Part shown: piece after piece, positions 46,553 through 57,529 of the stretch
Position numbering within the stretch: the first letter of the stretch is position 1
Layout: every line of letters begins with the position of its first letter
NCBI GenBank assembly: GCA_023014365.1
Contig: JAEBUN010000036.1
Span: 186,001-250,000 of the forward strand
Reading direction: 5' to 3'
Length of the DNA: 64,000 nt
Origin: Lepiota brunneoincarnata
Taxonomy: Eukaryota > Basidiomycota > Agaricomycetes > Agaricales > Agaricaceae
Position numbers and translations under genes: made by a program
The notes under the pieces: generated by a model
Seen by the model: the letters and a program-made list of their open reading frames with translations, nothing else
What the model was told of the DNA's origin: nothing
Databases searched by the model: none

Positions 46553-47600
46553 CAAATGTTAATTGTGACTGAACACCAAAACTTGTATAGACCTGGCCAT
46601 GGTGCACTCACACAACTTGGCACATTCTGGTACCCAGTCTGGTTGATTGGTATGGTAAATGATGGAGAGCAATGGAGGGTAAAGTGGTGGAGAGGTTGTT
46701 TGTTTGAGGATACATCACTCAAACCAGGCATGATCACAGTTGTGCCAGAGAAGGATTTGGTGACAGCTCTATGGGGACAAGTAAAGGCATGGCAGGCAGT
46801 CAGGGTATGCCCTATTTCATTTCTCTTGGAATATTGCTAACATTTCTTAGCTGGGACAGTGGCAGCTTGCTTGTAATATGCCTGAATTGTGTGACCAGGT
46901 GGCCGAAGATCCAATTTCCATCCCATATACAAGCGAAATCAACCAGGCTTTATGGCCATATTTATCTTTGCTCCACCAAATGGTCTTTAACCCAGCTAGT
47001 ATTCCAAACAATCCTCTATTTCCAGCAAGACAGTATACATATCAGAAGAAGCTTTCCCCTCAATCAGGCATTTCTTTCATTGGCTCATTGGATTGTCAGG
47101 ATGTGGGGATGATTTCAAACTGGATACACTGTGAGGTATGCCATGGTGATGCTTCACAGCGGTAATGGTAGATTGCTGGCATTGGATTCTCCCATGCTGT
47201 GACACTCCTTATTGCCCATTGACTGCATCAGAGGATAGGCATGGGAAATGTGCCATCAGAGAGGCGGATCAAAGAGATTATGGAGCAAGTGTGGACTATC
47301 CAGGTCAAAAAGGCATCACAGGTGGGGCAAGACATAGATCGACTCTGCATCCAAAGCTTGGAAGAGTTAATGTTCAAACAATCATTACATGCTGGACATA
47401 CAGGGAATATGCAATGGGGATTGGATTCAGGGGACCATCAGCAGATATGGAACCCATACTTACTTGTTCCAGGTGACTGGAATCATAGGGATTGGCCAGA
47501 AAATGATGATGAGTTGGAGGTAAGTATCTTGATTACTGGGCATGGTTTTTGTTTGATCTCACTATCTATTAGCCTAGCAAAGATTGTGTAGAGGTGGTAT
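46553..47600 (+). pseudogene. Further MULE-associated protein, unknown
   Basis: The first frame includes GTFWYPVWLIGMVNDG and WRVKWWRGCLFE, an aromatic-rich module that reminds me of chromatin-reader beta barrels (Tudor/BAH-like); this is a guess from pattern only. Following pieces (MPELCDQVAEDPIS, SERRIKEIMEQVWTIQVKK, HTGNMQWGLDSG) are joined by plausible introns. It lies in the same orientation as the transposase and USP frames, so it is probably part of the same element. Confidence 0.4.
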
Positions 47601-48899
47601 TACCTCCTCCACCCCCTTGTCCCAAGCCAAGGCCAATCCCAAAGGTAGTAATTGTAACTCCCAGGGACCACAAGAGTAGTGGTGGTGTTGGGAAACAAAA
47701 ACACTCTGATCAAGAAGAGTACAACACATACAGGATATGAATGTTGAGACTATTCAAGTCCCTCAAGCTACTAGCCAAGCAAGGGGGAGGACCCAAGGAA
47801 GGCAGTAAGCATTTATAATGGGATATTGTAAGGCTAATTTTGGATTTGGATAAAAGATGGTGTATTCAAGTAGCTATGCGGCACATATTTTATAAATCCT
47901 ACACTTCCAAGTTTTGTTTCACTGAGAATCTTGCCTGCACACAGAATCTGGCCCTCAACACATTTTCATTAGGTTGTAGAGAGGCCAAAACACTATCTCT
48001 TATATCCTCTCCTTTCTATTTCCTATATTTCTGCTAGTGTAGCAGTGAAAACTTGATGTTTCCCCTTGTTTCATGTTCCCTGGCTCCCAGATACAACTTA
48101 GCCTTAGGATCCAGAGTCCTCAAGAATATACCTCATGTTGGACTTTGTGTTATCTATGATGTACAAAGGAGTCCTTAGGGCCCCTGTGCTCCTTGATTGA
48201 CTCAGTGAAATACCCCAGCCCTACTGAAGGCATACCCCGAGCGCTTGCTCCTCCTTGTAGTCCAGCAAGGAAATGCTGTTTGGGGTATCTTCACCCTCCC
48301 TACTTTGCTGTACATTCCTGTCTGTCTTCTCCTTTTGTCACTGGCATTCGGCCTAGCAGTGGGGGATTGGTTGCCTCTCTCTGTGTTCCCATTCTTACTA
48401 CCAAAGGACAGTCATTGCCTTGACCTTAGGTGAGTGATTAGAGAAAGGCTTTGGAGGGTTCATTTTGCCCTTTTGTGTTCAAGTGCTTCCTTCTGTAGGT
48501 TGATGATTTTTAGTGAATTGAATGAGTCCTTGAGCCTCTTCATTGTGTGAGTGTAGTTGAGCAGCTCTCTTTGCCATCCCCCATCTTGAAGATTCTTGCC
48601 AGCTCATGTGTGTTTGCCCTTCCTATCTTTCTTGCCATGTTGTCCCTTTCATCTTCGCGTATGCTGGGCAGGCTAGTATGAAATGATTCACAATTTCTGC
48701 CCATGAATGAGCTGAGATATACAAGCTGCTGGATCAGAGCCAGATAGCTGGAAAACCAGGATACACAAGTTATCCTGGGTTATGACTGGGAGTCGAGACC
48801 AGGGAGCCATAGCTGATGGCATATCAAAAGGTCTTCCTAGCTTTGAAAATGGCTGTAGCCAGTGTTATTAGACAATATGAATAGAAAGGGGTTAGAAAA
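47601..48899. other. Decayed transposon DNA, no gene recognised
   Basis: AT-rich, CpG-poor. A minus-strand segment (about 48720-48650: NHFILACPAYAKM) faintly resembles the C-terminal end of non-LTR retrotransposon reverse transcriptases, but this is too weak to annotate. Nothing else is interpretable. Confidence 0.4.
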
Positions 48900-48902
48900 C
48901 TC

Positions 48903-49481
48903 ACTTGGTATGGGCAAGTTTTGTTATCACCCAATGTCCAGCAATGTGGGCAAGTAAAGTCTCCCAGTGACGAGACATCATTGGGAGCACCAGTAAGACA
49001 GCGATTGCAAATACTTTGGCAGCATCTGCAAATATAGAGGTAGCCACCCTCAGTGCACTGGCTGCAGAACTAATGAACAGTTAGTGAGATTGAGTGAGAA
49101 TGATAGGATATAAGGACTTACTCCATTCCCTGGCTGCTCATCGAGATATGACAGCTCCATGGTATTACTTGACAGGTCCATGGCATCATTGCTCCTAGTT
49201 GCGGCTGCTGAAATAATTGCCGATAGCGAAGTTGAGTTGGCTTGACCACCAAGTGCAATGGTCCGGAAGCTACTAGCAGCTGGCCATGATCTGGAGGAGC
49301 AGCAGCTGGCAGCAGTAGCGTTATTATTAGCATCCGCAGCAGCTGAAATGATTGCAGATAAGGAACTAGAGGCTGCTTGACTGGAGCAGCGGCCAGCAGC
49401 AGCGGCCTGGGTGGCCCTGGTGGTCCTGGTGGCAGCAGTGTTGGCAGAGGAGGCTGTGGTCTTGCAGCTAGTCTTGGGCAT
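48903..49481 (-). pseudogene. Ala/Ser-rich protein with PHD-like zinc module
   Basis: Exon 1 starts at ATG 49481 (MPKTSCKTTASSANTAA) and encodes a low-complexity Ala/Ser/Thr region that includes two SLSAIISAAA repeats. A gtaagt donor after QPGNG and a cattag acceptor lead to exon 2 (49070 down to about 48903), reading FCSQCTEGGYLYICRCC, then CNRCL and FTCPHCW: four Cys pairs in PHD/RING-like spacing. It lies head-to-head with the TET/JBP remnant about 1.9 kb away. Such Cys-rich readers accompany large basidiomycete transposons; whether the downstream part of this gene survives is unclear. Confidence 0.45.
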
Positions 49482-49800
49482 GGTGGTAATAGAAAGTGTG
49501 TTGAGGGAGGTTGGGGGTAGAACTTGGAAGATGGGGTTGGGTGACACACTAGGGAATTTAAAAAAGTTGAAGTTCATCTTAGTGGCATCTAAATAAGCAC
49601 CTGTCTGTCGCAAAATTAATGAACACAAAACATAGTTATCTTTATTTTACAAGTCACAAGTTTTCTAACTATCTATCTAGCAGTCTCAAAAACAGGTATA
49701 CTACAAATGTCTTATCTGTGCTTTATTCAGGGGATCCTCCTGACTAGACCACAGATAAGATTAAATGAAGAACAGTAAACAACATTGTATCTACAATGTG

Positions 49801-50036
49801 TACTGCAGGCAGGGTAAGGCAGGGGGAATGGCCAGATGGCAGCAGCAGTGGCTGTCTCTACGTATTTTCGGAGGTAGGATAAGTCAGTAGAGGGGTGAGG
49901 GACAGGGGGTGTAGACTTAGCTGCAGGTGGGGTAAGGCAGGGGGAGCAGCCAGATGGTGGTGGCAGCTGTATGGACATGTTTTTGGAGGTAGGATAAGTC
50001 AGTAGAGGGGTGAGGGACTGGGGGTGTAGACTTAGC
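49801..50036. repeat. Two-copy tandem repeat, about 119 bp
   Basis: Units start ctgcaggcagggtaaggcag and ctgcaggtggggtaaggcag and share ggaggtaggataagtcagta and agaggggtgaggga. They show about 85% identity by eye. Confidence 0.8.
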
Positions 50037-51379
50037 TGGGGAGGTAGCCACTGGGGGTGATAGAGGCTAAGGGGGAAGGAGAATAAAATGTACCAAGCCA
50101 CAAGTGGCTTGTTACACAGTGCATGCCCACCACAAACTCTCCTCCAGAGAGGAGACACTCTCCAGCACTCTTTGATGTGTAGAGAGGTGGGGGCTTCTGC
50201 TCAAACACACACCCTACATTGCCGGACAGGATGGCAATGTTTGAGGAGCACAGAATACCTCACCCACAAAAGTGGGGAGGGAGCTATCTTGATCTCACCT
50301 GCACACCATGTCGCACATGGTCACCTCCACCACTGGCATGCACAGTGGTTTCAGCTTCCATGACACAGGACATTGGTGATATGGAGTTCAAGGGGCTGGG
50401 AAAATTGTTTCATGAGCAGGTACTTACTTTATAGGTTTGTTTGTTTGTTTGTTTGTTGGGATCCATTTGGGATCAGCTCACGGTCATAAACATGTACTTT
50501 ATGGCTCCTATCCAACCTTCCACTAGCAAGTTGGTGAAGAAAACCTGGGAACAGGGGAGGGATAAGAAAAAACAGTACCACAAAAACAAGGGACTAGTAG
50601 CATACATGAGAGCAAAATTTCATGCATGGAAAAAGCTCATTTTAACTCACAACATGTTAGTCTGAGCCTCCTGGGTCAAATTTAAGTCAACAAACAGATA
50701 TTAAAAAGCCCAATCCTTGGAGAAATCATGAGTGAGAACAGACAAGTCTTGAAGAAAGAGAATGAAGCAGAGGAAAGGCATATCATGCAAATTCTCACTG
50801 CTGCTAGTCTCTGTCCTCATGAGTTGGCCTCCTGCACCTTTGCTTCTTTATTTTTATTCAAGTCATTGCCCAGATGTTATTGACTGTGATGTAACAAACC
50901 TGGAGCCATTGAAAAAGATCATGTCAAAATCCAAACCTGGTCCCAAGCATTTCACCAAGCCCTAAACTATTGTCAATAACCAAAGAAATATATTGGTATG
51001 GTATTTACCCAACCTCTTGCCCCAGAATCATCAGGTATAACATTCATTGTACAACTATTATGAAGTGTAGCTTATAGTATTGAAACAGGATAATCTCCTC
51101 AGGGCAACAGATTTTATTCAACCTCAACTCGAGTGGTGTTTGGGCCAGGCTCAGACTTGGAGAAATGACCCTGCATCATTTCTCCAAGTCCCAGGTCAGA
51201 AGATGACTAGAGATGTCCTGAACTTCTCACCAGGTTGGATTCCTGCTGGACATGCAGTGTGTATCCTCTCATTACTGAGACTACACACCCAACTCATGCT
51301 TTACACTTGAATTACCAGAATAGTTCCAAGGCAGAGACTGGTAACCTCTAGTACATTAAAAAAAAACACCAGTAGCAAG

Positions 51380-51893
51380 GAATGGCTCAAGATGATTTGG
51401 CCTTCAACTGAGCTTCTCAACAAGGCACTCACACTCACACCCCACTCTCTACAAATCAGATCAAGCATCCTTGTCAAAACTGCGCACATTACCTGAAACA
51501 AAGGAGTATGCCAATGAGTGGCATTCCTGCTTCTCAGGGATAACAGTAATCCTTAACAGAATCACTGAAAGCCATAAGGATAGGGGAGCACACTGGACAT
51601 GTTATGATCTCCTAGTAAGCCTTGGGACCCATGGTGATGACACTTGTTTGTCACTACCAGAGTTAAAGATAACACTTTGGTACCCCTCTGGTACTGGTGT
51701 TTTCCTATGCAGACATTTGCTAAAACATGGGGTTGGGCATTGGGAACATGGGAACAGGGTGGTATATGCCTTCTACATGAAAGAGGTGATATACAAGAAG
51801 TTAGGTGTGGAAATTCCTGGCTGGTCAAAGCAGTCAGACTTTGTTGAGAAAATGGAGTTGGAGGAGGTAGATGGAATGCTTGTAGATGATTAA
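51380..51893 (+). pseudogene. TET/JBP-family 2OG-Fe(II) dioxygenase remnant
   Basis: TET/JBP enzymes oxidise 5-methylcytosine or thymine in DNA. The frame reads HPTLYKSDQ, FSGITVILNR, then the iron-binding H-x-D in ESHKDRGAHW, followed by YDLLVSLGTHG, LSLPELKITL and YPSGTGVF. The distal iron histidine is in LLKHGV and the 2-oxoglutarate-binding Arg in GNRVVYAFYM, then KKLGVEIPGW and TAA at 51891. This is the full C-terminal half of the double-stranded beta-helix in the order seen in fungal TET/JBP genes, with key residues kept. Upstream frames (50441-51310) are fragmentary and no intact N-terminus was found, so I call it a remnant, although unresolved introns could account for part of that. 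The 3' end abuts a minisatellite array. In Agaricomycetes this family is known to travel with DNA transposons. Confidence 0.72.
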
Positions 51894-51897
51894 GACT

Positions 51898-52560
51898 TAG
51901 AATATATCTATACATGCATGTGTGAAATTGTCCAGCTACTTGACTGACATGGTGGTGGCTGGGTAGTCAAGGAAGGTCAGTGGCAGCTCAACCAGGTGAA
52001 TGGCAGCTGGAGCACTCAAGGGATTCAAGTCATTAGACTAGTAGGATATATCCATATGTGTGTGAAGTCATCTAGCTACTTGACTGACTGAATAACAGCT
52101 GAATAGTCAAGAAAGGTCTGTGGTGGCTCAACCAGGTGAACAGCAGCTGGAGCACTCAAGTATTGACTATTCATCTTCAGTCAAGCAGCCAGATGACTTC
52201 ACATGCACATATAGATTATCTATATTCTACTAGTCCAATGACTTGAATCTCTTGAGTGTTCCAGCTGCTGTTCACCTGGTTGAGCTGCCACTGACCTTTC
52301 TTGACTATTCTAGCTAGATGACTTCAGACATGCATGTATAGATATATTCTACTAGTCTAATGACTTGAATCTCTTGAGTGCTCCAGCCACTGTTCACCCA
52401 GTTGAGCTGCTGCTGGTCTTCTGTGACTATTCAGCTGCCATTCAGTCAGTCAGGTGGCTGGATGGCTTGGATTTCTTGGCTGATCTAGCTGCCATTCACT
52501 AAGCTGAGCCGCCACTTATCTTTCTTGACTATTTCAGCTGTTGTTCAGCCATTTAAACCA
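51898..52560. repeat. Minisatellite array with internal inversion (left)
   Basis: Units of about 143 bp with the core gaagtcatctagctacttga and cagctgaatagtcaagaaag. The first two units (51898-52160) run forward; after about 52165 the same unit continues as its reverse complement (for example ctagtccaatgacttgaatc). The array is thus itself an imperfect hairpin. Confidence 0.85.
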
Positions 52561-52637
52561 CTGCATGACTTCACACATGGATTTCAAATGGAACAAGACT
52601 CAAGAATATGATTATTTAACATTAGTTTGTACATATT

Positions 52638-53979
52638 CTACTTGTCTGGCCTCCCATCCTCATTGTCATCCTCATCCTCATTGTCATCCTCCTCCTCCTC
52701 CTCCTCCTCCTCCTCTTTCTCTTCCTTGTCCTCCTCATCCTCATCCTTGTCCTCCTCTTTCTCCTCCTTGTCCTCCTCTTTCTCCTCCTCCTCCTCCTCA
52801 TCACCCTCCTCCTCCACATCCTCATTGTCTGTGAATCCCACATCTAGGATTGCATTCCCTGTCCTTGCCTGCTTTTCAGAGGCTATCCTTCTGTCCTCTG
52901 CCTTCTCCAACATTTCTATCCATCTCTTCCTGTCCTCCTCCTGCCACTTCTTTACCCGTCCTGGTGCAAACAACTCCACGAGCCTGTAGTTGCTCCTGGT
53001 CTGCATCTCCAGGACTGTACGCAACCTGACTAGTTCTTCAGTCAGGTTGACTATCCTCTTGCTGTTCTCCTGGATAGCCTGCATTGGTGTTTGCACCAGG
53101 GTGGTGAAGTATGCAATGCAACAGGGATTAAATGACCCATGATCTTGAACCTATGCATATCTCTTGTTAGCTGCTATGATAATCATCACATCTCAAAACT
53201 TACATTGTCTTGCATTGTGCCAGAAATCCCAGTTGCTGTTTCTGGCCTTGGTTCTGCTACCTGGGTGGCCTCTATCAATGGCTGCCAAAAGAGTTGTGGC
53301 AAGGCCTCTGTGCCCCCCATTAGCAAGCCAGCAGCTTCACACCTGGCCTTTGCCTTCACACAAGGGGCACACTTTGTGATAGTGGGAGCTATAGCAACTT
53401 ATTAGCAAAATAGTTGAATCAAAAGTGTAATATTAGTACTACTCACCTGAGGACTCTTGACATGCCAACCGCTTGGTGAGGCATCGCACACAGGGGTTAT
53501 GCTCCCCTATTTTATGTGGCTGTTGCTTTCCCAGCCACCACCCCTGCTCCCACCCTGACTGCTCCAACCTCATCCTTGCAGATGGTTCATCTGCTCTCCT
53601 CTTCAATCATTTCTCCTGCCTCACCATTACCTGCTCCTCCATTTGAGCCCTGGTGCTATCATCATCATTATTGTCGTGCTTGGGTGCCAGGCACTTTGAT
53701 GGGCTGCAAGTGGCAGCAGCAGCAATGGTGGGTGGTTGGAGTGTTGGGTGGGAGGGGCCTGGGGTGGCAGGTCAGTGATAGGTTTGGCATGAGGGGTCCA
53801 GAGTGGGAGGTGGCTGGTAGGTTGGGTGTGAAGGACCCAGGATAGGGGTGCCAGTTTGTCCTCTGGCTGTCCTGGCGCTGGCTGGCTTGCTCTTTGAGGT
53901 GGCATGGGAGTTCATTTTGTGAGGGGATGACATGATGTGTAGGGTGTGATGTTGGGGATTGAGATTGAGGATTTTGCAC
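52638..53979 (-). pseudogene. Mobile-element Cys-cluster protein, acidic tail (minus copy)
   Basis: Read on the minus strand: a Pro-rich N-terminal piece (MPPQRASQPAPGQPEDK, from 53905), a NPCVRCLTKRLAC motif (about 53500-53460), CAPCVKAKARCEAAG (about 53370-53330), and a C-terminal exon (53096-52638) with VNLTEELVRLRTV, a likely coiled coil, ending in a long Glu/Asp/Lys run. The paired C-x2-C-x6-C motifs are repeated in the plus-strand paralogue at 54642-55553. This is a gag-like or DNA-binding element protein of unknown function. Exons are separated by plausible introns; whether it is intact is not clear. Confidence 0.5.
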
Positions 53980-54059
53980 TTTTTATTATCTTTTCTTCCC
54001 TGCAGGAAGTGGGTTGTGGCATTGTAATCCTGCCCTCAGAGTCATAGCTAAACTTTTCA

Positions 54060-54232
54060 AACTTGAGCTTAGCTTATTCTGTGAATCCCGCCTTGTTGCT
54101 ATGTTTTCAGTTGCTGTATACTGGTTGAGTTTAAGTTATAAAACATTTTGAACTTGAGTTTAGCTTATTCTGTGAATCCTGCCTTGTTGCTATGTATTCG
54201 GTCACTATGTACTGGTTGAGTTTGAGCTTATA
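54060..54232. repeat. Two-copy direct repeat, about 90-bp period
   Basis: The segment gagcttagcttattctgtga…tactggttgagttt occurs at about 54065-54135 and again at about 54155-54225. It lies at the centre of the mirror-image unit. Confidence 0.8.
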
Positions 54233-54641
54233 GCTTAAATCTAGGCTCTCTTTTGCAAAACGTGCCTTCTTGCTTCACTTCCTTCACTATATTTAGATGA
54301 CATTGCTGGTGGCTAAATTTAATACTTCTACTTTTGGAAACCCTCTCACTTTTCCCATTTGATCTGTCTTTGCAGCCATGATATCCCAGGAAATCAATGA
54401 TCCATACATAATATGCTTGGCATGGTAGCATATTGTACACTACTGCACCTGTGCCTGCTGTGGCATTACTGCGCCCTACTGACATGCTGTGACACTACTG
54501 CACCCCACCACCATAACTACTGTGACATACCACACCCTACTGCCATCGCTACTGTGACATTACTGTACCCCTACTGTGTCTGCTGTAGTTATAAAATGGA
54601 TTTGCGGAAGAGAACTTGAGTCTGAGCCTAACTGATAATAT

Positions 54642-55553
54642 TTGGGGTGGTTGATCCACTTGAATCCCAGGGTGCCACAGGCAAGAAATCATATAAGGAA
54701 CAGAATTGCCAACTTCAATCTTCATAAGCCCACATCCACTTTGTCCTCCCCTCTTGATCTCAAGCTTGATAGCATTTTTGAGATGCACCCTGAGTTAGCT
54801 GATCAGGTTTGGCACTTGGTGACCAAACTCAAGCAGCAAGACCAGGTGCAGTTGCCCACCATAACCTTGCCTGGCCCTTCAAAGCAAAACATGGGGAGGT
54901 CACAAGATGAGGATAATAACAAGGTGGATGTGGCAGGTGTGGCAGATAGGGCAGGGCAGCAAGGCAGGGAGGAATGGGAGCAGAGAAGGAAAATGGGGGG
55001 GGGCAACCCTTGTGTTCGGTGTCTTAAACTGAAGCAGCTGTGCCACCCAACTGACAGTGGGTATATGTGCTCTGGATGGATTGTGTGGCTTACAAGTTTA
55101 CAGGGCATGGCGTGACAAGGTGCATTTCATGTGTACAAGCAAAAAGAAAGTGTGAATCTGCAATGGACTTCAGGTCAGAAGATTGAACAGCTGAGGCTGT
55201 TCTCAATCGGGTCCCTTGGTACTGGCCAAAGCCCTCACTTTTGGCTCCTGCAGAAGCTTCCACCCCCATTACCAAATCAGAACTTGGTATTGCAGGAGCA
55301 ATGGAGGGTGTTCTAAGTTACAGGGTGAACAATTATGAACTTGGGGGTAAGCTAACTCAAGAGGCTAGTGAGTCAAAATCTCAGGTCACATATTACCAAA
55401 AATCTAATACAAAGGTCTGCAGATGCTGTCCTGGACAATGACTCTGAAAGGATTGAGCTATCTGAGGAGTATTTCAGGTATCAGATGGCTCTTGAAGAGT
55501 ACTGCTTGAGTGACCAGAGGCTTCATGAAGTTTTATTTGGTACTGAATTGTAA
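54642..55553 (+). pseudogene. Mobile-element Cys-cluster protein (plus copy)
   Basis: Paralogue of 52638-53979 on the opposite strand. It contains NPCVRCLKLKQLCHP (about 55003-55047), then after a frame change CISCVQAKRKCESAMDF (about 55118-55165), a linker with ITKSELGIAGAMEGV, and a C-terminal acidic segment (ERIELSEEYFRYQMALEEY) ending at TAA 55551. The long Glu/Asp run of the minus copy is absent. Stops and frame changes near 55090 and 55190 suggest decay. Confidence 0.5.
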
Positions 55554-55689
55554 TATCACCTATGGTCTTGGTTGGCCCATTCTTTCAGAAGTCAATTGTG
55601 TGAAGTAAGCAATCAGTAGCTAAAGAAATAAGTGAATATGAAAGTCATAAAGGTATATCAAGAGAGTCAAGCAATTGACTTGCAAGTAT

Positions 55690-56520
55690 TCTCTTTAGGA
55701 TATATCTTATCTATACATGGATGTGTGAAGTCATCCAGCTGCTTGACTGACTGAACGGCAGCTGAATAGTCACAAAAGATCAGCAGCGGCTCAACTGGGT
55801 GAATGGCGGCTGGAGCACTCAAGGGATTCAAGTCATTGGACTAGTAGAATATATCTATATGTGCATGTCTGAAGTCATCTAGCTACTTGACTGACTGAAC
55901 ACCAGCTGAATAGTCACAAAAGATCAGTGGCAGCTCAACCAGGTGAATGGCGGCTGGAGCACTCAAGAGATTCAAGTCATTAGACTAGTAGAATATATCT
56001 ATATGTGCATGTCTGAAGTCATCTAGCTACTTGACTCACTGAATGACAGCTGAATAGTCAAGAAAGGTCTGTGGCAGCTCAACTGGGTGAACAGCAGCTG
56101 GAGCACTCAAGAGATTCAAGTCATTAGACTAGTAGAATATATCTATACATGCATGTCTGAAGTCATCTAGCTACTTGACTGACTGAACAACAGCTGAATA
56201 GTCAAGAAAGGTCTGCGGTGGCTCAACTGGGTGAATGGCAGCTAGAACACTCAGGAAATTCATGTCATCTGACTAGCAGAATATATCTATATGTGCATGT
56301 GTCAAGCCATCCAGCTGCTTGACTGACCAAATGGCAGCTGAATAGTCATACAAGGTCAGCAGCAGCTGGAATGGTCAAGAAATTCAAGTTGTCTGAATAG
56401 TAGCATATGTATACTTGAATTCTCTACTGTTGCAGCCACTGTTTGCCTGGTTGAGCTGCTGCTGACCTTTTGTGACTATTCAACTACTATTCATTCAGTT
56501 AAGCCACTGCATGACTTCAC
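55690..56520. repeat. Minisatellite array (right)
   Basis: Five forward units of about 141-145 bp (unit anchors at about 55726, 55867, 56012, 56156, 56298), same family as 51898-52560, ending in a reversed partial unit (about 56420-56520, sharing gactattcaac and catgacttcac with the left array). Each unit contains CAGCTGAATAGTCA. Confidence 0.88.
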
Positions 56521-56671
56521 AAATAGACCCAAGTTAGTTAGAGCCCATTAGATTTTGTAGCCTTTTTTTCTAGTTTTCTTTTGCTACCGATCAAGCTACC
56601 ACCTTTATTTTTGTCCATTGGTTGGGGCTCTTGAATTTTGTAGTAATTTCTTTAGTTTATCTATGTCTCTG

Positions 56672-57232
56672 GTTGAACCACTGCCACTTACCAGAGTGCT
56701 GCCCAGTTGTTGTACACCCTTCCCTAGGGGATGTCAATTGGTGGACACCAACTTTCATGCCTTGCGTCCAATTTGACATAACAGGACCAAACAACCCAGC
56801 TTTCCTACTATATGAAGGGGAAGCATGAATGGGCAGTCAGGCCAAGTGCACTGACTGGTCAAGTAGGCAAGTACCTTCATTTTGGGAATTAGGAAGGTTG
56901 AATGCTGGGACTATTTGTGACCCTATCTAATATGCCTCCCAATGGTTGAGCCACTGCCATTTATTAGAGTTCCACCCCATTGTCACTACAGGTGGACTGA
57001 GAGTACATCCTTCCCTAGGGGATGTCAATTGGTGGACACCAGCTTTCATGCCTTGTGTCCAATTTGATATAATGGGACCAAGCAAGTCAGCTTTCCTACT
57101 CTATGAAGGGGAAGCATTGATGGGCAGTCAGGCCAAGTGTACTGGCTGGTCAAGTAAGTGAGTACCATCGTTTTGGGAATTAGGGAGGTTGAACGCTGGG
57201 ACCATATGTGACCCTGTCTAGTATACTTCTTG
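56672..57232 (+). repeat. Tandem duplication, about 280 bp, protein-like
   Basis: Two adjacent copies (about 56672-56935 and 56945-57232) share ccctaggggatgtcaattgg and gaaggggaagcat. Both can be read as GDVNWWTP(T/A)FMPCVQFDI…FLLYEGEA, so the unit may derive from a coding exon of unknown family. Confidence 0.75.
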
Positions 57233-57283
57233 ATAGCTGGGGGAAGACTGGTATGTCCTGAACCTAGTCATTGATGCTTCTCT

Positions 57284-57472
57284 TATGATTAATGGAATAG
57301 TTGGGGGATGTGGTATTGAGTCACTAGAGGTGAAATTCTTGGATTGACTCACGACTGACTATTACGAAAGCATTTGCCAATGATCTTTTCATTAATTAAG
57401 AATGAAGGTTAGGGGATCAAAAATGATCAGTTACCATTGTTGTCTTAACAGTAAACTATGTTGACTAGGGCA
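57284..57472 (+). pseudogene. 18S rRNA fragment, CpG-decayed
   Basis: About 185 bp correspond to the universally conserved region of the small-subunit rRNA around the strings agaggtgaaattcttggatt, agcatttgccaatgatcttt and gtcttaacagtaaactatg. Where the functional gene has CpG (aacgaaag, ggatcgaagacgatcag) this copy has TpG or CpA (aatgaagg, ggatcaaaaatgatcag). It is a short, dead fragment, not a working rRNA gene. Confidence 0.9.
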
Positions 57473-57529
57473 GGCCCTGGCCAGCTTGGGCCCAGGCTCA
57501 ATTTTTGCCACATTACTGCACATGATTGC

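Larger units (their letters stand above)
42283..47600 (+). mobile_element. MULE-like DNA transposon remnant, several ORFs
   Basis: A run of plus-strand gene pieces in CpG-poor DNA: GCM/WRKY-like zinc plus transposase (42283-43980), a nested solo LTR (43988-44648), a USP-like protease (44654-46270) and two more element-specific frames (46553-47600). Terminal inverted repeats were not found by eye, so the borders are approximate. Confidence 0.6.

Noticed and set aside
48640..48720. Non-LTR retrotransposon RT C-terminus (NHFILACPAYAKM)
   Set aside because: Similarity is limited to a handful of residues; no RT core or poly-A tail seen.
52660..52840. Plus-strand His/Pro- and Ser-rich ORFs
   Set aside because: They are antisense reads of the Glu/Asp/Lys codon run of the minus-strand gene, a low-complexity artefact.
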